Positions 34,586-42,370 of a stretch of 48,110 bases of DNA are shown in pieces. The DNA comes from Paenibacillus sp. (GTDB lineage: Bacteria > Bacillota > Bacilli > Paenibacillales > YIM-B00363): positions 1-48,110 of the forward strand of contig JAPSKX010000015.1 of the NCBI GenBank assembly GCA_031181325.1, in the 5' to 3' direction. Each line of letters starts with the position of its first letter. The first letter of the stretch is position 1. A model generated the notes under the pieces. It was given only the letters and a program-made list of their open reading frames with translations, was not told where the DNA came from and ran no database searches. A program made the translations under genes and the position numbers.

Positions 34586-35314
34586 TCACAACAGCTTATG
34601 CCGTTCCGCGGCCGTCAACCGGCGGGCCCGGATGTCGAGCGCCACGCGGCCGTCCGAGATGCCCACGATGCGCGAAGCGTATTTCTCCGCCATCTCGATA
34701 TTTTGCAGCGCGCAGACGACGGTGACCGTCTCGCGCCGGTACAGTTCCTTAAAGCTCTCCATGATACGCTCCGCCGAATGCGGGTCAAGGTTCGACACCG
34801 GATCGTCGGCGACGATCAGCTTCGCGCCCTGCGACAACGCCCGCGCGATCAACACCCGCTGCTTCTCCCCGCCGCTCAGCTTCTCGACCTTCTGCATCGC
34901 CTTCTCGAGCAAGCCGACCTGCTCGAGGTAATCCATCGCGCGGACATGCTCTTCCTCCGAGGGCTTCCCGCCGAGCAGCTGCCGCCAGAACGAAAATTGC
35001 CGGAACCGCCCGACGACCACGTTGCGGAACGCGGACTTGCGCGGATTCAACCGATCGGTCGAGCCGATGACCGACCAATCCTTGCTGGCTTCCCACCGCG
35101 TCCACCAAGAGCTTTGCGTCAGGTTGACGCCGTTCAGCACGACGTCGCCTCCGTCCGGCTTCTCCTCGCTGACCATACAGCGCAGCAAGGTGCTCTTCCC
35201 GCTGCCGCTGGCGCCGATGATCGCGACGAAATCGCCGCGGTTCACCTCCAGGTCGATCCCCTTTAACACCGGCGTATCGTCGTAGTTTTTGACCAAGTTG
35301 TTCACGATGAGCAT
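34586..35314 (-). CDS. PhnC-like ABC ATPase with altered catalytic motifs
   Basis: The 242-residue protein resembles phosphonate-import ATPase PhnC: Walker A GASGSGKST near residue 37, FWRQLLGG in the PhnC-specific insert, signature LSGGEKQRVLIARAL. Three catalytic features differ. The Q-loop (usually FQQFNL) reads IGSTDRL; Walker B reads LIVADDPVSNLD, with Asp for the catalytic Glu; and the H-loop (usually LHQVDLA) reads LQNIEMA, with Gln for His. ATP binding may be kept while hydrolysis is weak. No PhnD or PhnE gene is in the window. ATG follows AAGGAG; the longer in-frame extension has no binding site. Confidence 0.88.
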   Translation of the reverse strand: MLIVNNLVKNYDDTPVLKGIDLEVNRGDFVAIIGASGSGKSTLLRCMVSEEKPDGGDVVLNGVNLTQSSWWTRWEASKDWSVIGSTDRLNPRKSAFRNVVVGRFRQFSFWRQLLGGKPSEEEHVRAMDYLEQVGLLEKAMQKVEKLSGGEKQRVLIARALSQGAKLIVADDPVSNLDPHSAERIMESFKELYRRETVTVVCALQNIEMAEKYASRIVGISDGRVALDIRARRLTAAERHKLL

Positions 35315-35472
35315 AAGATGACTCCTTGTCCGTATCGTAATGTCTCGTCGTCCTTCGCGAGTACCGCGGATGCGCTTTCTTCGATTATACCTTATTCGGG
35401 ACGAGGCGCGCACATAATTCAGGACAGGGTCGAACATTTTATAGGAAGATGAGGAAGAGGAGGCAAATCGAG
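35315..35472. other. Divergent spacer before PhnC-like gene and 94-residue ORF
   Basis: On the minus strand a perfect TATAAT (plus 35384-35389) lies about 70 bases before the PhnC-like start, with no clear -35. On the plus strand TATAGG near 35441 is a poor -10. No other structure is seen. Confidence 0.35.
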
Positions 35473-35757
35473 ATGTACGATAAGAACGACGAAACGCTGA
35501 TCCAACGCTTAAAGAGGTATTATGCCGACTACCGTCTGTCGGAAAACCCCGACGAGAGCTTCCGGGACGCTTGCGCCGCGCTGTCGCTGTCGGTCCTCGA
35601 CACGGTGGGAGAGCTTGCGGACCGCGAGGATTGCGCAGCGATCCGCAACGTGCTTCGGGAATATCGAGAAATTCGCTCGTCCGTATCGGGCAGCAACGAC
35701 TCGGTGAAGGAGCGGCTGGAACGGGAGCTGCGCGAGCGCGCCTCGCAGCCGGTATAG
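35473..35757 (+). CDS. Uncharacterised 94-residue charged protein
   Basis: I do not recognise this soluble protein. It starts MYDKNDETLIQRLKRYYADY, continues with a helical stretch (FRDACAALSLSVLDTVGEL) and ends in a highly charged coiled-coil-like tail (KERLERELRERASQPV). There is no membrane segment. ATG at 35473 has GAGGAGG upstream; a start at 35449 has none. A strong terminator follows, so it forms its own transcript. Confidence 0.65.
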   Translation: MYDKNDETLIQRLKRYYADYRLSENPDESFRDACAALSLSVLDTVGELADREDCAAIRNVLREYREIRSSVSGSNDSVKERLERELRERASQPV

Positions 35758-35775
35758 ACGCAAGCTGAATAACGC

Positions 35776-35816
35776 GAAAACGGTCGATCGGGGGAATCTC
35801 CCGATCGACCGTTTTC
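35776..35816. terminator. Bidirectional terminator
   Basis: GAAAACGGTCGATCGGG at 35776-35792 pairs perfectly with 35800-35816. The A and T ends make it function for both the 94-residue gene and the convergent DUF378 gene. Confidence 0.9.
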
Positions 35817-35860
35817 GGTTTCCGCGGCGTCTCCGCTCTTCTTAAGCGGCACCTACGGCT

Positions 35861-36073
35861 TCAAGTCCTTGCAGGCGCTCGATCCGTAAACAAATACTTG
35901 ATGCAATACAAGCCGCAGAGGCCAACCAAAATATACACGATGCGGCTGAACCAAGACGATTCCCGGTAGGAATCGCCCCCGAGCAACGCGGAGACCAAAT
36001 CCCATTCGAACAAGCCGACGAGCAGCCAATTCAGCGCTCCGACGATGACGAGCGTCAATGCGATTTTACCCAT
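35861..36073 (-). CDS. DUF378 family small membrane protein (YuzA-like)
   Basis: The 70-residue protein has two membrane helices and the family pattern: MGKIALTLVIVGALNWLLVGL, FEWDLVSALLGG, and SRIVYILVGLCGLYCI. This matches DUF378, widespread in Bacillales with unknown function. ATG at 36073 has AAAGGTGG upstream; the start at 36109 lacks a site. Confidence 0.9.
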   Translation of the reverse strand: MGKIALTLVIVGALNWLLVGLFEWDLVSALLGGDSYRESSWFSRIVYILVGLCGLYCIKYLFTDRAPART

Positions 36074-36163
36074 GCGAACCACCTTTCGGTCATATCTTAC
36101 AGTTGTCAATATGCGTCACTTTCCCGATATTCATGCATGCGTCGGAGAACGTCGGCGGGATAT

Positions 36164-36206
36164 AAAATAAGGAGCGACGCCGCTGATGCGGCGCGCCCCT
36201 ATTTTT
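36164..36206 (-). terminator. Terminator of the coiled-coil gene pair
   Basis: A GC-rich stem (GACGCCGC with GCGGCGCG around a TGAT loop, flanked by AAATAAGG and CCCTATTT) ends, on the minus strand, in TTATTTTA. It lies 32 bases after the stop at 36238. Confidence 0.7.
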
Positions 36207-36237
36207 CCGGCATATTAATGATGATTGCGAATTCCGC

Positions 36238-36585
36238 TTACCACGAGGAACGAGGCTTCTGAATGTTGTCCGTCTCTTTGTCGATGTCGTCCAACATATC
36301 CTTCACGCGATCCAAACCCTGCTGCAGCTGCTTCTGGTGCGAGTCGAGGCGATGAGCGAGGGATCGAATTTGCGTTTGCGTCGGCGGTTCCGGAGCGTTC
36401 GCGAGCTCGATGAGTTCTTTCTCGATCGCATCGATGCCTTGAACCCCCGTGCCCAGCATTTCGATCCCGAATTTCGCTTTGTCGGCGATATGATCGATCC
36501 GAGAGGCCGTTTCCTTCGTCTTGCCGTTGTTTCCCCAACCGGACATATAATTCGACTGGCCGACGGGCGGCGTAAAATCGCTCAT
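36238..36585 (-). CDS. Uncharacterised helical protein, 115 residues
   Basis: I do not recognise this family. After a polar N-terminus (MSDFTPPVGQSNYMSGWGNN) it is predicted mostly alpha-helical: TASRIDHIADKAKFGIEML, IDAIEKELIELA, and a coiled coil IRSLAHRLDSHQKQLQQGL followed by VKDMLDDIDKETDNI. There is no signal peptide or membrane segment. It follows the 139-residue coiled-coil gene by 13 bases in one transcript. Base composition is more AT-rich than the neighbours. A structural or secreted (type VII-like) partner role is possible, but no direct motif supports it. Confidence 0.75.
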   Translation of the reverse strand: MSDFTPPVGQSNYMSGWGNNGKTKETASRIDHIADKAKFGIEMLGTGVQGIDAIEKELIELANAPEPPTQTQIRSLAHRLDSHQKQLQQGLDRVKDMLDDIDKETDNIQKPRSSW

Positions 36586-36598
36586 GCCGCGAGCCCCC

Positions 36599-37018
36599 TT
36601 ATTTCTGATATTTATCCGTGATCTCGTCGATCTTATTGGTCAACTTGTCGATTTCGTCCGTGAGCGTATCGATTTCGTTCGTCAATTTGTCGACGTCTTT
36701 AATATTGCGTTGCACTTCTTCGATGTTGCCGCTCGTAGAGGTTACCTTCGACATCACCTCTTGCGCGATGGACGTGACGAGCACCTGTACGTGGTCCGGC
36801 GCGTTCTGACCGACTTGCGCAACGAGCCGGTCGATCAACGGCTTGATTTGCGACAGCGTGTTCGCCGCGTTCGTCAGCTCCCGACCGCACGAATTCAACT
36901 CGGAGTCGATCTTATCGGAGACCCGGTCGATCTTGGATTGCGTAATGGAGTCGATTTCCCGGATTACCTTATCGATTTCGTTCGCCATATCGCGTACTGC
37001 GCCTTTGCCTACGAGCAT
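36599..37018 (-). CDS. Uncharacterised coiled-coil protein with heptad-repeat tail
   Basis: The 139-residue protein is predicted almost wholly helical. The last 28 residues are four near-perfect heptads (LTNEIDT, LTDEIDK, LTNKIDE, ITDKYQK). The N-terminal part (MANEIDKVIREIDSITQSKI) is also heptad-like, and a middle Cys and Gly-Arg-Glu segment (NSCGRELTNAANTL) breaks the pattern. No WxG motif, signal peptide or membrane helix is seen. I chose ATG at 37018 because GGAGGAG precedes it by six bases; the codon at 37033 is inside that site. It has its own good promoter and precedes the 115-residue gene. Family unknown. Confidence 0.78.
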   Translation of the reverse strand: MLVGKGAVRDMANEIDKVIREIDSITQSKIDRVSDKIDSELNSCGRELTNAANTLSQIKPLIDRLVAQVGQNAPDHVQVLVTSIAQEVMSKVTSTSGNIEEVQRNIKDVDKLTNEIDTLTDEIDKLTNKIDEITDKYQK

Positions 37019-37066
37019 TCGCTTCTCCTCCATGGTGGTTGCATATTTTTTCGAGTTCCTGTAAAG

Positions 37067-37096
37067 ATTATAAAGTTAGACGCTTAGAAGATTCAA
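37067..37096 (-). promoter_or_regulatory. Sigma-A-type promoter for the coiled-coil pair
   Basis: On the minus strand TTGAAT (plus 37091-37096) and TATAAT (37067-37072) are separated by 18 bases, about 50 bases before the start at 37018. Confidence 0.75.
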
Positions 37097-37159
37097 CCAC
37101 AAATTGTTAATCAAGCAAATTTCTTGGGCACCTAACCTCTAACCGATTCCGAAAATCGG

Positions 37160-37192
37160 AAAAACCGACTCCCGGATCCCCGGGAATCGGTT
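37160..37192 (-). terminator. Terminator of the nine-gene sugar operon
   Basis: AACCGACTCCCGG at 37163-37175 pairs with CCGGGAATCGGTT at 37180-37192, with one wobble pair and an ATCC loop. On the minus strand it ends in five T residues and overlaps the stop codon of the last gene. Confidence 0.88.
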
Positions 37193-38162
37193 ATATGTCG
37201 CGTCGGACGGCGAACGCCTCGGCCGGATTGTCGACCGTCCAGCGGCGGATCGCGGCGGCGGAAACCCCGTACCGCGCGAGCAGCGGGAGGAACGTTTCGA
37301 TCAAGTAGGTCCAACCGATGTCGCCTCCGTACCGCTTAAGCCTGGCTCGGGTCGTGTCGAGACCGAGCAGCACGCGGTCCTCCAGCCCCCAGTCGACCAT
37401 GCGAAGCAGCAGCTCCGCCTCGTCCTCGTCCGAATGGTACTTGAACCGGCCGATCGTGTCGTACTCGAGATAGACGCCGAGCCGAGCTAGATCCCGATGC
37501 GTCTCGGGACGCTCCGTCGTGCGGTCGAGATGGCATAAAATCACATTCGAAGGCGGGACGCCCCGCTCCAAATAATAATGCGCCATCCATACCGCATCCT
37601 CGTGCGTCTCCGTATGCCCGACGATCGACGCGCCGGTCGCGATCGACGCGTCCGCCGCCGCGGCGAACCACCGCTTGTCCTCGTCCTCCATCCGCTCCCG
37701 GTCGACAGCCGTCTTGATGACGCCGGCGCGCGCCTCGAGGTAGGCAGCGGGCTTCGCCGCGTCCGTCCCCTCGTACATGCCGACGGTCAACTCATGGACG
37801 AAAACGTCTCGCAGCTCCTCCCTCGTCAGTCGCCTGATCCAATGATCCTCGGGGTAGAACGCGAGCTTATGGAACCCCGTCGACGCGACGAGATGGACGT
37901 CCGCCTCGCGGGACGCGGCGACGAGCGCGCGCTCCATGCGGCCGCAGCCGAGCGGCTGGCAGTCGACCATCGCGCGGCCGCCCGCCTCGCGGAAATCGCG
38001 CAGCTCGGCGAGCGACGCGCCGTAATCGTCGATGCGCAGCGCGGGGCTGAGCTTCGCGGGATGGCCGTCCGCGAGAAACACGTGCTCATGGCTGTGGCAG
38101 AAGCCGAGCGCCGCCTTCGGAATGTCGCCGCGGACGGTGCGGACGAATGCGGCGCCCGTCAC
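37191..38162 (-). CDS. Phosphotriesterase-like lactonase family protein
   Basis: The 323-residue protein has the metal-ligand pattern of the family: HSHEH near residue 20, the bridging Lys in GVIKTAVD near residue 150, His in VGHTETHED near 180, His in ILCHLDR near 208, and Asp in LLGLDTTR near 262. Members hydrolyse sugar lactones; a few cleave organophosphates or phosphoester bonds. In this operon it probably opens a sugar lactone made by the dehydrogenases. The GTG at 38162 overlaps the stop of the isomerase gene. It is the last gene of the operon. Confidence 0.9.
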   Translation of the reverse strand: MTGAAFVRTVRGDIPKAALGFCHSHEHVFLADGHPAKLSPALRIDDYGASLAELRDFREAGGRAMVDCQPLGCGRMERALVAASREADVHLVASTGFHKLAFYPEDHWIRRLTREELRDVFVHELTVGMYEGTDAAKPAAYLEARAGVIKTAVDRERMEDEDKRWFAAAADASIATGASIVGHTETHEDAVWMAHYYLERGVPPSNVILCHLDRTTERPETHRDLARLGVYLEYDTIGRFKYHSDEDEAELLLRMVDWGLEDRVLLGLDTTRARLKRYGGDIGWTYLIETFLPLLARYGVSAAAIRRWTVDNPAEAFAVRRDI

Positions 38163-39925
38163 TTGTACAGCGGACCGTACGCCGCGCAGGCGCGGTAATC
38201 GGCGCCTTCCGGATCTTTCGTGCCGAACATGCCCCACGCGCTCGGGCGGAATACCCGCTCCTTCGGCACGTTGTGCATGTTGACCGGGATGCGCAGGATG
38301 GACGCGAGCGTAATGAGCTCGCCGCCGATATGGCCGTAGGAGATCGCGCAATGGTTCGAGCCCCACTGCTCCATGACGTCGTACACGTCGGAGAACACCG
38401 GATCGCCCGGCACGAGATTCGGCGCGAACCATGTCGTCGGCCACGTCGGCGTCGTGCGCGCGTCTAACTTATCGTGCACATGCGCCGGCAGCTCGACGGT
38501 GAAGCCTTCCGCGATCTGCAGCACCGGCCCGAGCCCCTCGACGAGGTTGATGCGGCTCATCGTCGCCGGCATGCCGCCCTTCGTCAGGAAGTCCGTCGAA
38601 TAGCCGCCGCCGACGAATTGATCCATGTACGTCGGACGCCACGACGTCGCCTTGAGGCACGCGTCGACCTCCTCCGGCGCAATGTCCCAATGCGGCTTCA
38701 TCGCGGGCTTGCCGTCGATCTTCTGCTCGCCCGTACCGTCGAGCGCCGCCGGACCGGAGTTGATCAGATGCAGAATGCCGTTCGCGGCGGCGCCCTCCAG
38801 CGTCTCGCCGGTGACGCGCTTCACCGCTTCCGGGCTCCAGTACGTCCGCACGTCGGCGAAAACTTGCGCCGTATGCGAAATCAAGTGGTTGAACAGCATC
38901 GTGACGCCGTTCAGGTTATCGTTTTCCGTGGCGACGATGTAGGGCTCCCGAATGCCGTTCCAATCGAACGACGACGTCAAGATCGCCTCGAGGAAGTCTG
39001 CGCTCGGGAAGCGGTCCGTCCACTCGCGTTGCCCCTGGAAACCCGCCGCGATCGCGTTGTAGCCGTACGCTTCTTCCTCGAACCCCATCTCCGCCAGCTT
39101 CGGATTGCCGACCATCAGGTCGCGCACGATAAGCGCCGTCTTGACGACGAACTCCCAGTTGCGATCCTTCTGCTCGCGCGGAATCCGCATGTCTTCCGGG
39201 TTCGGGTCTTCGCCTTCGGGGCAACTCGCCTTCGTCCACGCCAACGCGCGCTCGTATTCGGCCGGGTCGTAGATGCCCTTATCGATGCGGCGCGTCACCT
39301 CCGTCATGTCGACGTAAGCGTTCTTCATGCCGAGGTACCGCTGGTAGAACGAATCGTCGACGATGCAGCCGGCGATGCCCATCGACACCGAGCCGATCGA
39401 CAGGTACGACCTTCCGCGCATCGTCGCCGCGGCGAGCGCCGCCTTGCCGAACTGCAGCAGCTTCGCCTGCACATCCCCCGGAATGCTGCCGTCGTCCATG
39501 TCCTGCACCTCGCGGCCGTAAATCTTGAACGCCGGAAGACCCTTTTGGTTATGCGCGGCGTGCAGCGCGGCGAGATAGACCGCGCCCGGCCGCTCCGTGC
39601 CGTTGAAGCCCCATACGGCGTGCGGCCATTCCGCGTTCATCTCCATCGTCTCGAGCGGGTAACACCAGCCCGCCGCGACCGTGACGACGACGCCGACGCC
39701 TTCGCGGCGGAACTTCTCCGTCGCCTTCGCCGCCTCCGGCAACCCGGAGATGGCGTCGTCCGCGACGACGCACTCGACCGGTTTCCCGTTGCCGTAACGG
39801 AGGTTCGCGCTTAGGAACGAGGCGACCTCGTTCGCGAGCCCGAGCACGACGTGGCGGGTCTCCGCCTTCACGAGCTTGCGCCGGTCGATGATCGGGCGAA
39901 TGCCGATTTTCGGATATTGGTACAT
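38159..39925 (-). CDS. fucI: L-fucose isomerase family protein
   Basis: The 588-residue protein matches L-fucose/D-arabinose isomerase (E. coli FucI, 591 residues). It has [13 protein letters not shown] and [14 protein letters not shown] in the N-terminal domain. The active-site regions are [19 protein letters not shown] near residue 300, TENDNLNG near 336 with a metal-binding Asp, and [17 protein letters not shown] near 523 with the metal-binding His. It converts an aldose with fucose-like configuration to the ketose using Mn2+. ATG follows GGGGGAGAG. No FucA aldolase gene is in the operon, so the ketose may follow a different route from classical fucose use. Confidence 0.93.
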   Translation of the reverse strand: MYQYPKIGIRPIIDRRKLVKAETRHVVLGLANEVASFLSANLRYGNGKPVECVVADDAISGLPEAAKATEKFRREGVGVVVTVAAGWCYPLETMEMNAEWPHAVWGFNGTERPGAVYLAALHAAHNQKGLPAFKIYGREVQDMDDGSIPGDVQAKLLQFGKAALAAATMRGRSYLSIGSVSMGIAGCIVDDSFYQRYLGMKNAYVDMTEVTRRIDKGIYDPAEYERALAWTKASCPEGEDPNPEDMRIPREQKDRNWEFVVKTALIVRDLMVGNPKLAEMGFEEEAYGYNAIAAGFQGQREWTDRFPSADFLEAILTSSFDWNGIREPYIVATENDNLNGVTMLFNHLISHTAQVFADVRTYWSPEAVKRVTGETLEGAAANGILHLINSGPAALDGTGEQKIDGKPAMKPHWDIAPEEVDACLKATSWRPTYMDQFVGGGYSTDFLTKGGMPATMSRINLVEGLGPVLQIAEGFTVELPAHVHDKLDARTTPTWPTTWFAPNLVPGDPVFSDVYDVMEQWGSNHCAISYGHIGGELITLASILRIPVNMHNVPKERVFRPSAWGMFGTKDPEGADYRACAAYGPLYK

Positions 39926-39937
39926 GCGTCTCTCCCC

Positions 39938-40786
39938 CTATCGCAGGCCGTATTGGGCCATCTTTCCCTTAATGAACGCGACGCCCTCGCGCACGAGCGT
40001 ATCCCCGTTCGGCGCGAGCTGCCGCCACACCCACGTATTCATGTTATCGGTCACGTCGACGAACGACTCGAGCGCGGCGTAGCCGTCGTACTTTAATTCG
40101 CCGAGTGCGCGGAATAGGCCGTCCCAATCGACGAGGCCGGTCCCGGGGATGCCGCGGTCGTTTTCGCAGAGATGATAATGGATAAGGTCCGACCCGGCCC
40201 GCTTCGTCGCTTCGTAGAAGCTCTTCTCCTCGATGTTCATGTGATACGTGTCGAGATGCACCCGAATGTTCGGCTCGCCGATCATCTCCTTGAGCCGCAG
40301 CGCTTGCTCGCACGTGTTCACGAGGTACGATTCGTACCGATTGACGGGCTCGAGTCCGAGCGTGACGCCGACCCGCTGCGCGTACCGGGCCGCTTCCTTC
40401 AGCGCCGCCGCCGACCATGCCCATTCGTCCGCCGTCGGTCGCGCCTTCGCCGCCTTCACGTGCTGCGAATAGACGACGCCGGAGAAGCTCGTCGCGCCGA
40501 TCGCGTGCGTCGCGTCGATGCAATCCTTCAAGTACTGCAGCCCCTTGGCGCGGATCGCCGGGTCTTCGCTCGTAATGTCCGTGTCCCCGAGCAGCACCGT
40601 CGAGGTGACCGCTTCGAGGCCCGCCGCGTCTAGACGCGCCTTCACCGCCGCCGCGTCGAACGTGTCGAGCGTCATCAGCGGAATTTCGATGAAGTCGAGG
40701 CCGAGCCCCTTCACCCGATCGATCAGATCGAGCGTATCGTTCGTCCATTGCGAACACCAGGCGTACGCGTGTATCCCAAGCTTCAT
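39938..40786 (-). CDS. Ketose 3-epimerase-like TIM barrel protein
   Basis: The 282-residue protein belongs to the sugar phosphate isomerase/epimerase (AP endonuclease 2-like) superfamily. It keeps the four metal ligands of D-tagatose/D-psicose 3-epimerases: Glu in LGLEPVNRYE near residue 147, Asp in VHLDTYHMNIEE near 183, His in HYHLCENDRG near 209 and Glu in ALESF near 244, with the typical substrate Arg and Glu. Probable reaction: C3 epimerisation of a free ketose. ATG overlaps the stop of the preceding gene (ATGA). It would act on the product of the downstream isomerase. Confidence 0.9.
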   Translation of the reverse strand: MKLGIHAYAWCSQWTNDTLDLIDRVKGLGLDFIEIPLMTLDTFDAAAVKARLDAAGLEAVTSTVLLGDTDITSEDPAIRAKGLQYLKDCIDATHAIGATSFSGVVYSQHVKAAKARPTADEWAWSAAALKEAARYAQRVGVTLGLEPVNRYESYLVNTCEQALRLKEMIGEPNIRVHLDTYHMNIEEKSFYEATKRAGSDLIHYHLCENDRGIPGTGLVDWDGLFRALGELKYDGYAALESFVDVTDNMNTWVWRQLAPNGDTLVREGVAFIKGKMAQYGLR

Positions 40787-41733
40787 GCGTTCGTTCCCCC
40801 TTGGAAAAAGTCGACCAACGACCTCGCGGCCATCAGTCCCATATTGTCGATCGCTTGAAACGTAGAAGCGGCCGTATGCGAGCCGATTACGAGGTTGTCG
40901 AGCTCGAGCAGCTTTCTGTTCTCCGGCGGCTCCTGCTCGAATACGTCGAGACCCGCTCCCCAGATTTTATTCTGTTTCAACGCGTCGTACAAAGCGTCCT
41001 CGTCGATGAGGCCGCCGCGCGCCGTGTTGACGAGCACGGCGGTCGGCTTCATGAGCGCGAGCAGTTCCGCGCCGAACAGGTTGTGCGTCGCAGGCGTCAG
41101 CGGCAAGTGCAGAGAGATGAAGTCGGCGCTCGCGGCGAGCTCATGCAGGCTGTCGACGTATTCGACGCCTACTTCCCGCGCGAATGCTTCGTCCCGCGCC
41201 ATGTCGTAGGCGAGGATGCGCATGTCGAAGCCGCGCGCCCGCCGCGCCACGCCCTTGCCGATCATGCCCATGCCGACGAGACCGAGCGTGCGGCGGTGCA
41301 GGTCGACGCCGGTCACCTTGCCCCACTCGAGCCGTCGGCAGCCCGCGTCGATCGGCACGAGTCGTCGCGCCGCCGCCAGCAGGAGCGCGAACGCGAAGTC
41401 GGCGACCGCTTCCGCGTTGGCGCCGTTCGTCACCGTCACGCGAATCCCGCGCTCGCGGCAATAGTCCATGTCGATGTTGTCCGTGCCGACGCCGTATTTC
41501 GCAACCGCTTTCAGCCGCGGCGCCGACTCGAGCACCTCGCGGTCGAGCGGATCGACGCCGACGACGATGGCGTCGGCGTCGCGCGCCGCCTCCCGCATTT
41601 CGTCGCGCGTCAGGATGCGCCCGTGCGGGTTGCGGGCGACGTCGAAGCCGGCCCGCTCTAAGATCAGGTACGGTTCGGGGTCGTTCTTGCCGAAGGAACG
41701 CGGCGTGATAAGCACCTTCACGGTCGTCGCCAT
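40783..41733 (-). CDS. D-2-hydroxyacid dehydrogenase (phosphoglycerate dehydrogenase-like)
   Basis: The 316-residue protein shows a Rossmann motif (LGLVGMGMIGKGVARRARGF) near residue 148, the catalytic Arg in VNTARGGLIDEDAL near residue 235, the Glu in LDVFEQEPP near 264, and the catalytic His in VIGSHTAAST near 283. It reduces a 2-keto acid or oxidises a 2-hydroxy acid with NAD(P). The start at 41733 lies eight bases after the upstream stop with only a weak binding site; a much longer in-frame extension is inside the previous gene. Substrate is probably a sugar acid. Confidence 0.92.
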   Translation of the reverse strand: MATTVKVLITPRSFGKNDPEPYLILERAGFDVARNPHGRILTRDEMREAARDADAIVVGVDPLDREVLESAPRLKAVAKYGVGTDNIDMDYCRERGIRVTVTNGANAEAVADFAFALLLAAARRLVPIDAGCRRLEWGKVTGVDLHRRTLGLVGMGMIGKGVARRARGFDMRILAYDMARDEAFAREVGVEYVDSLHELAASADFISLHLPLTPATHNLFGAELLALMKPTAVLVNTARGGLIDEDALYDALKQNKIWGAGLDVFEQEPPENRKLLELDNLVIGSHTAASTFQAIDNMGLMAARSLVDFFQGGTNA

Positions 41734-41741
41734 CGCGCGCG

Positions 41742-42344
41742 TCACTTCCACTTCGGATTGTCGATCACGGCCGGCGCGCCGTCCCGCTCGACGACGATCT
41801 TGCGGAAGCCCTTCGTTTCGATGCTGCCGTAGTCGTGGCCGGCGTCGGCGCGGAACACGTAGAACGTGATCAGCGGCTCCGTCCCGACGTTGATGCTCCG
41901 ATGCGCGTATCGTCCGGGCACGTACACGGCGCGGCCCGGCGTGAAATCCTCGATCCGCACGTCGCCTTCGGGGTTTTCCATCAGCATGTACCCCTTGCCG
42001 CCGATGCAATAGTACACTTCCGCCGTATCTAGAATCGTATGGAAATGGCCCTTCGTCATGAAATATTCGTCTCCGACCTTGCCGGGGTAGACGATGCTCG
42101 TGCCGAACGCCAGATTGCCCTCGGCCTCGGGCACGCCGAGATCGTAAAATTCGTACAGCAGCGTATCATCCTTCTCCAGCATCGCGCGGAACGCCGCGTC
42201 GTCGGCGTACATGCCGGCCATCTTGGACAGATGGCGTCGAATCGAAGGCCTTGTATCGGACAAGCCGTTGTTCAGGCTGAAGTATACGCCGAACGGCGTC
42301 AGCGCCGCCGGCGCTTGGCCGGACGTAGGGTTATGCGTACTCAT
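41742..42344 (-). CDS. Cupin-type phosphoglucose isomerase
   Basis: The 200-residue protein matches the cupin PGI family: FMTKGHFHTILDTAEVYYCIGGKGYML with the metal-binding His, His and Glu, and GRAVYVPGRYAHRSINVG with the fourth His. Such enzymes, best known from archaea, interconvert glucose 6-phosphate and fructose 6-phosphate and need a divalent metal. In a sugar operon it may isomerise another aldose or ketose phosphate. ATG follows GAGGAGG. Confidence 0.92.
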   Translation of the reverse strand: MSTHNPTSGQAPAALTPFGVYFSLNNGLSDTRPSIRRHLSKMAGMYADDAAFRAMLEKDDTLLYEFYDLGVPEAEGNLAFGTSIVYPGKVGDEYFMTKGHFHTILDTAEVYYCIGGKGYMLMENPEGDVRIEDFTPGRAVYVPGRYAHRSINVGTEPLITFYVFRADAGHDYGSIETKGFRKIVVERDGAPAVIDNPKWK

Positions 42345-42370
42345 AGCGGCTCCTCCTCATTCGGATTCTC

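Noticed and set aside
34586-35314. Functional phosphonate import system
   Set aside because: Only the ATPase-like gene is present and its catalytic motifs are altered; no binding protein or permease is found.
36238-37018. Type VII secretion (WXG100/LXG) assignment for the coiled-coil pair
   Set aside because: Helical character and size fit loosely, but no WxG or LxG motif and no secretion genes are present.
38474-39814. Long plus-strand frames opposite the FucI-like gene and the FGGY kinase (43397-44788)
   Set aside because: Both are antisense to conserved enzymes and show only mirrored codon bias.
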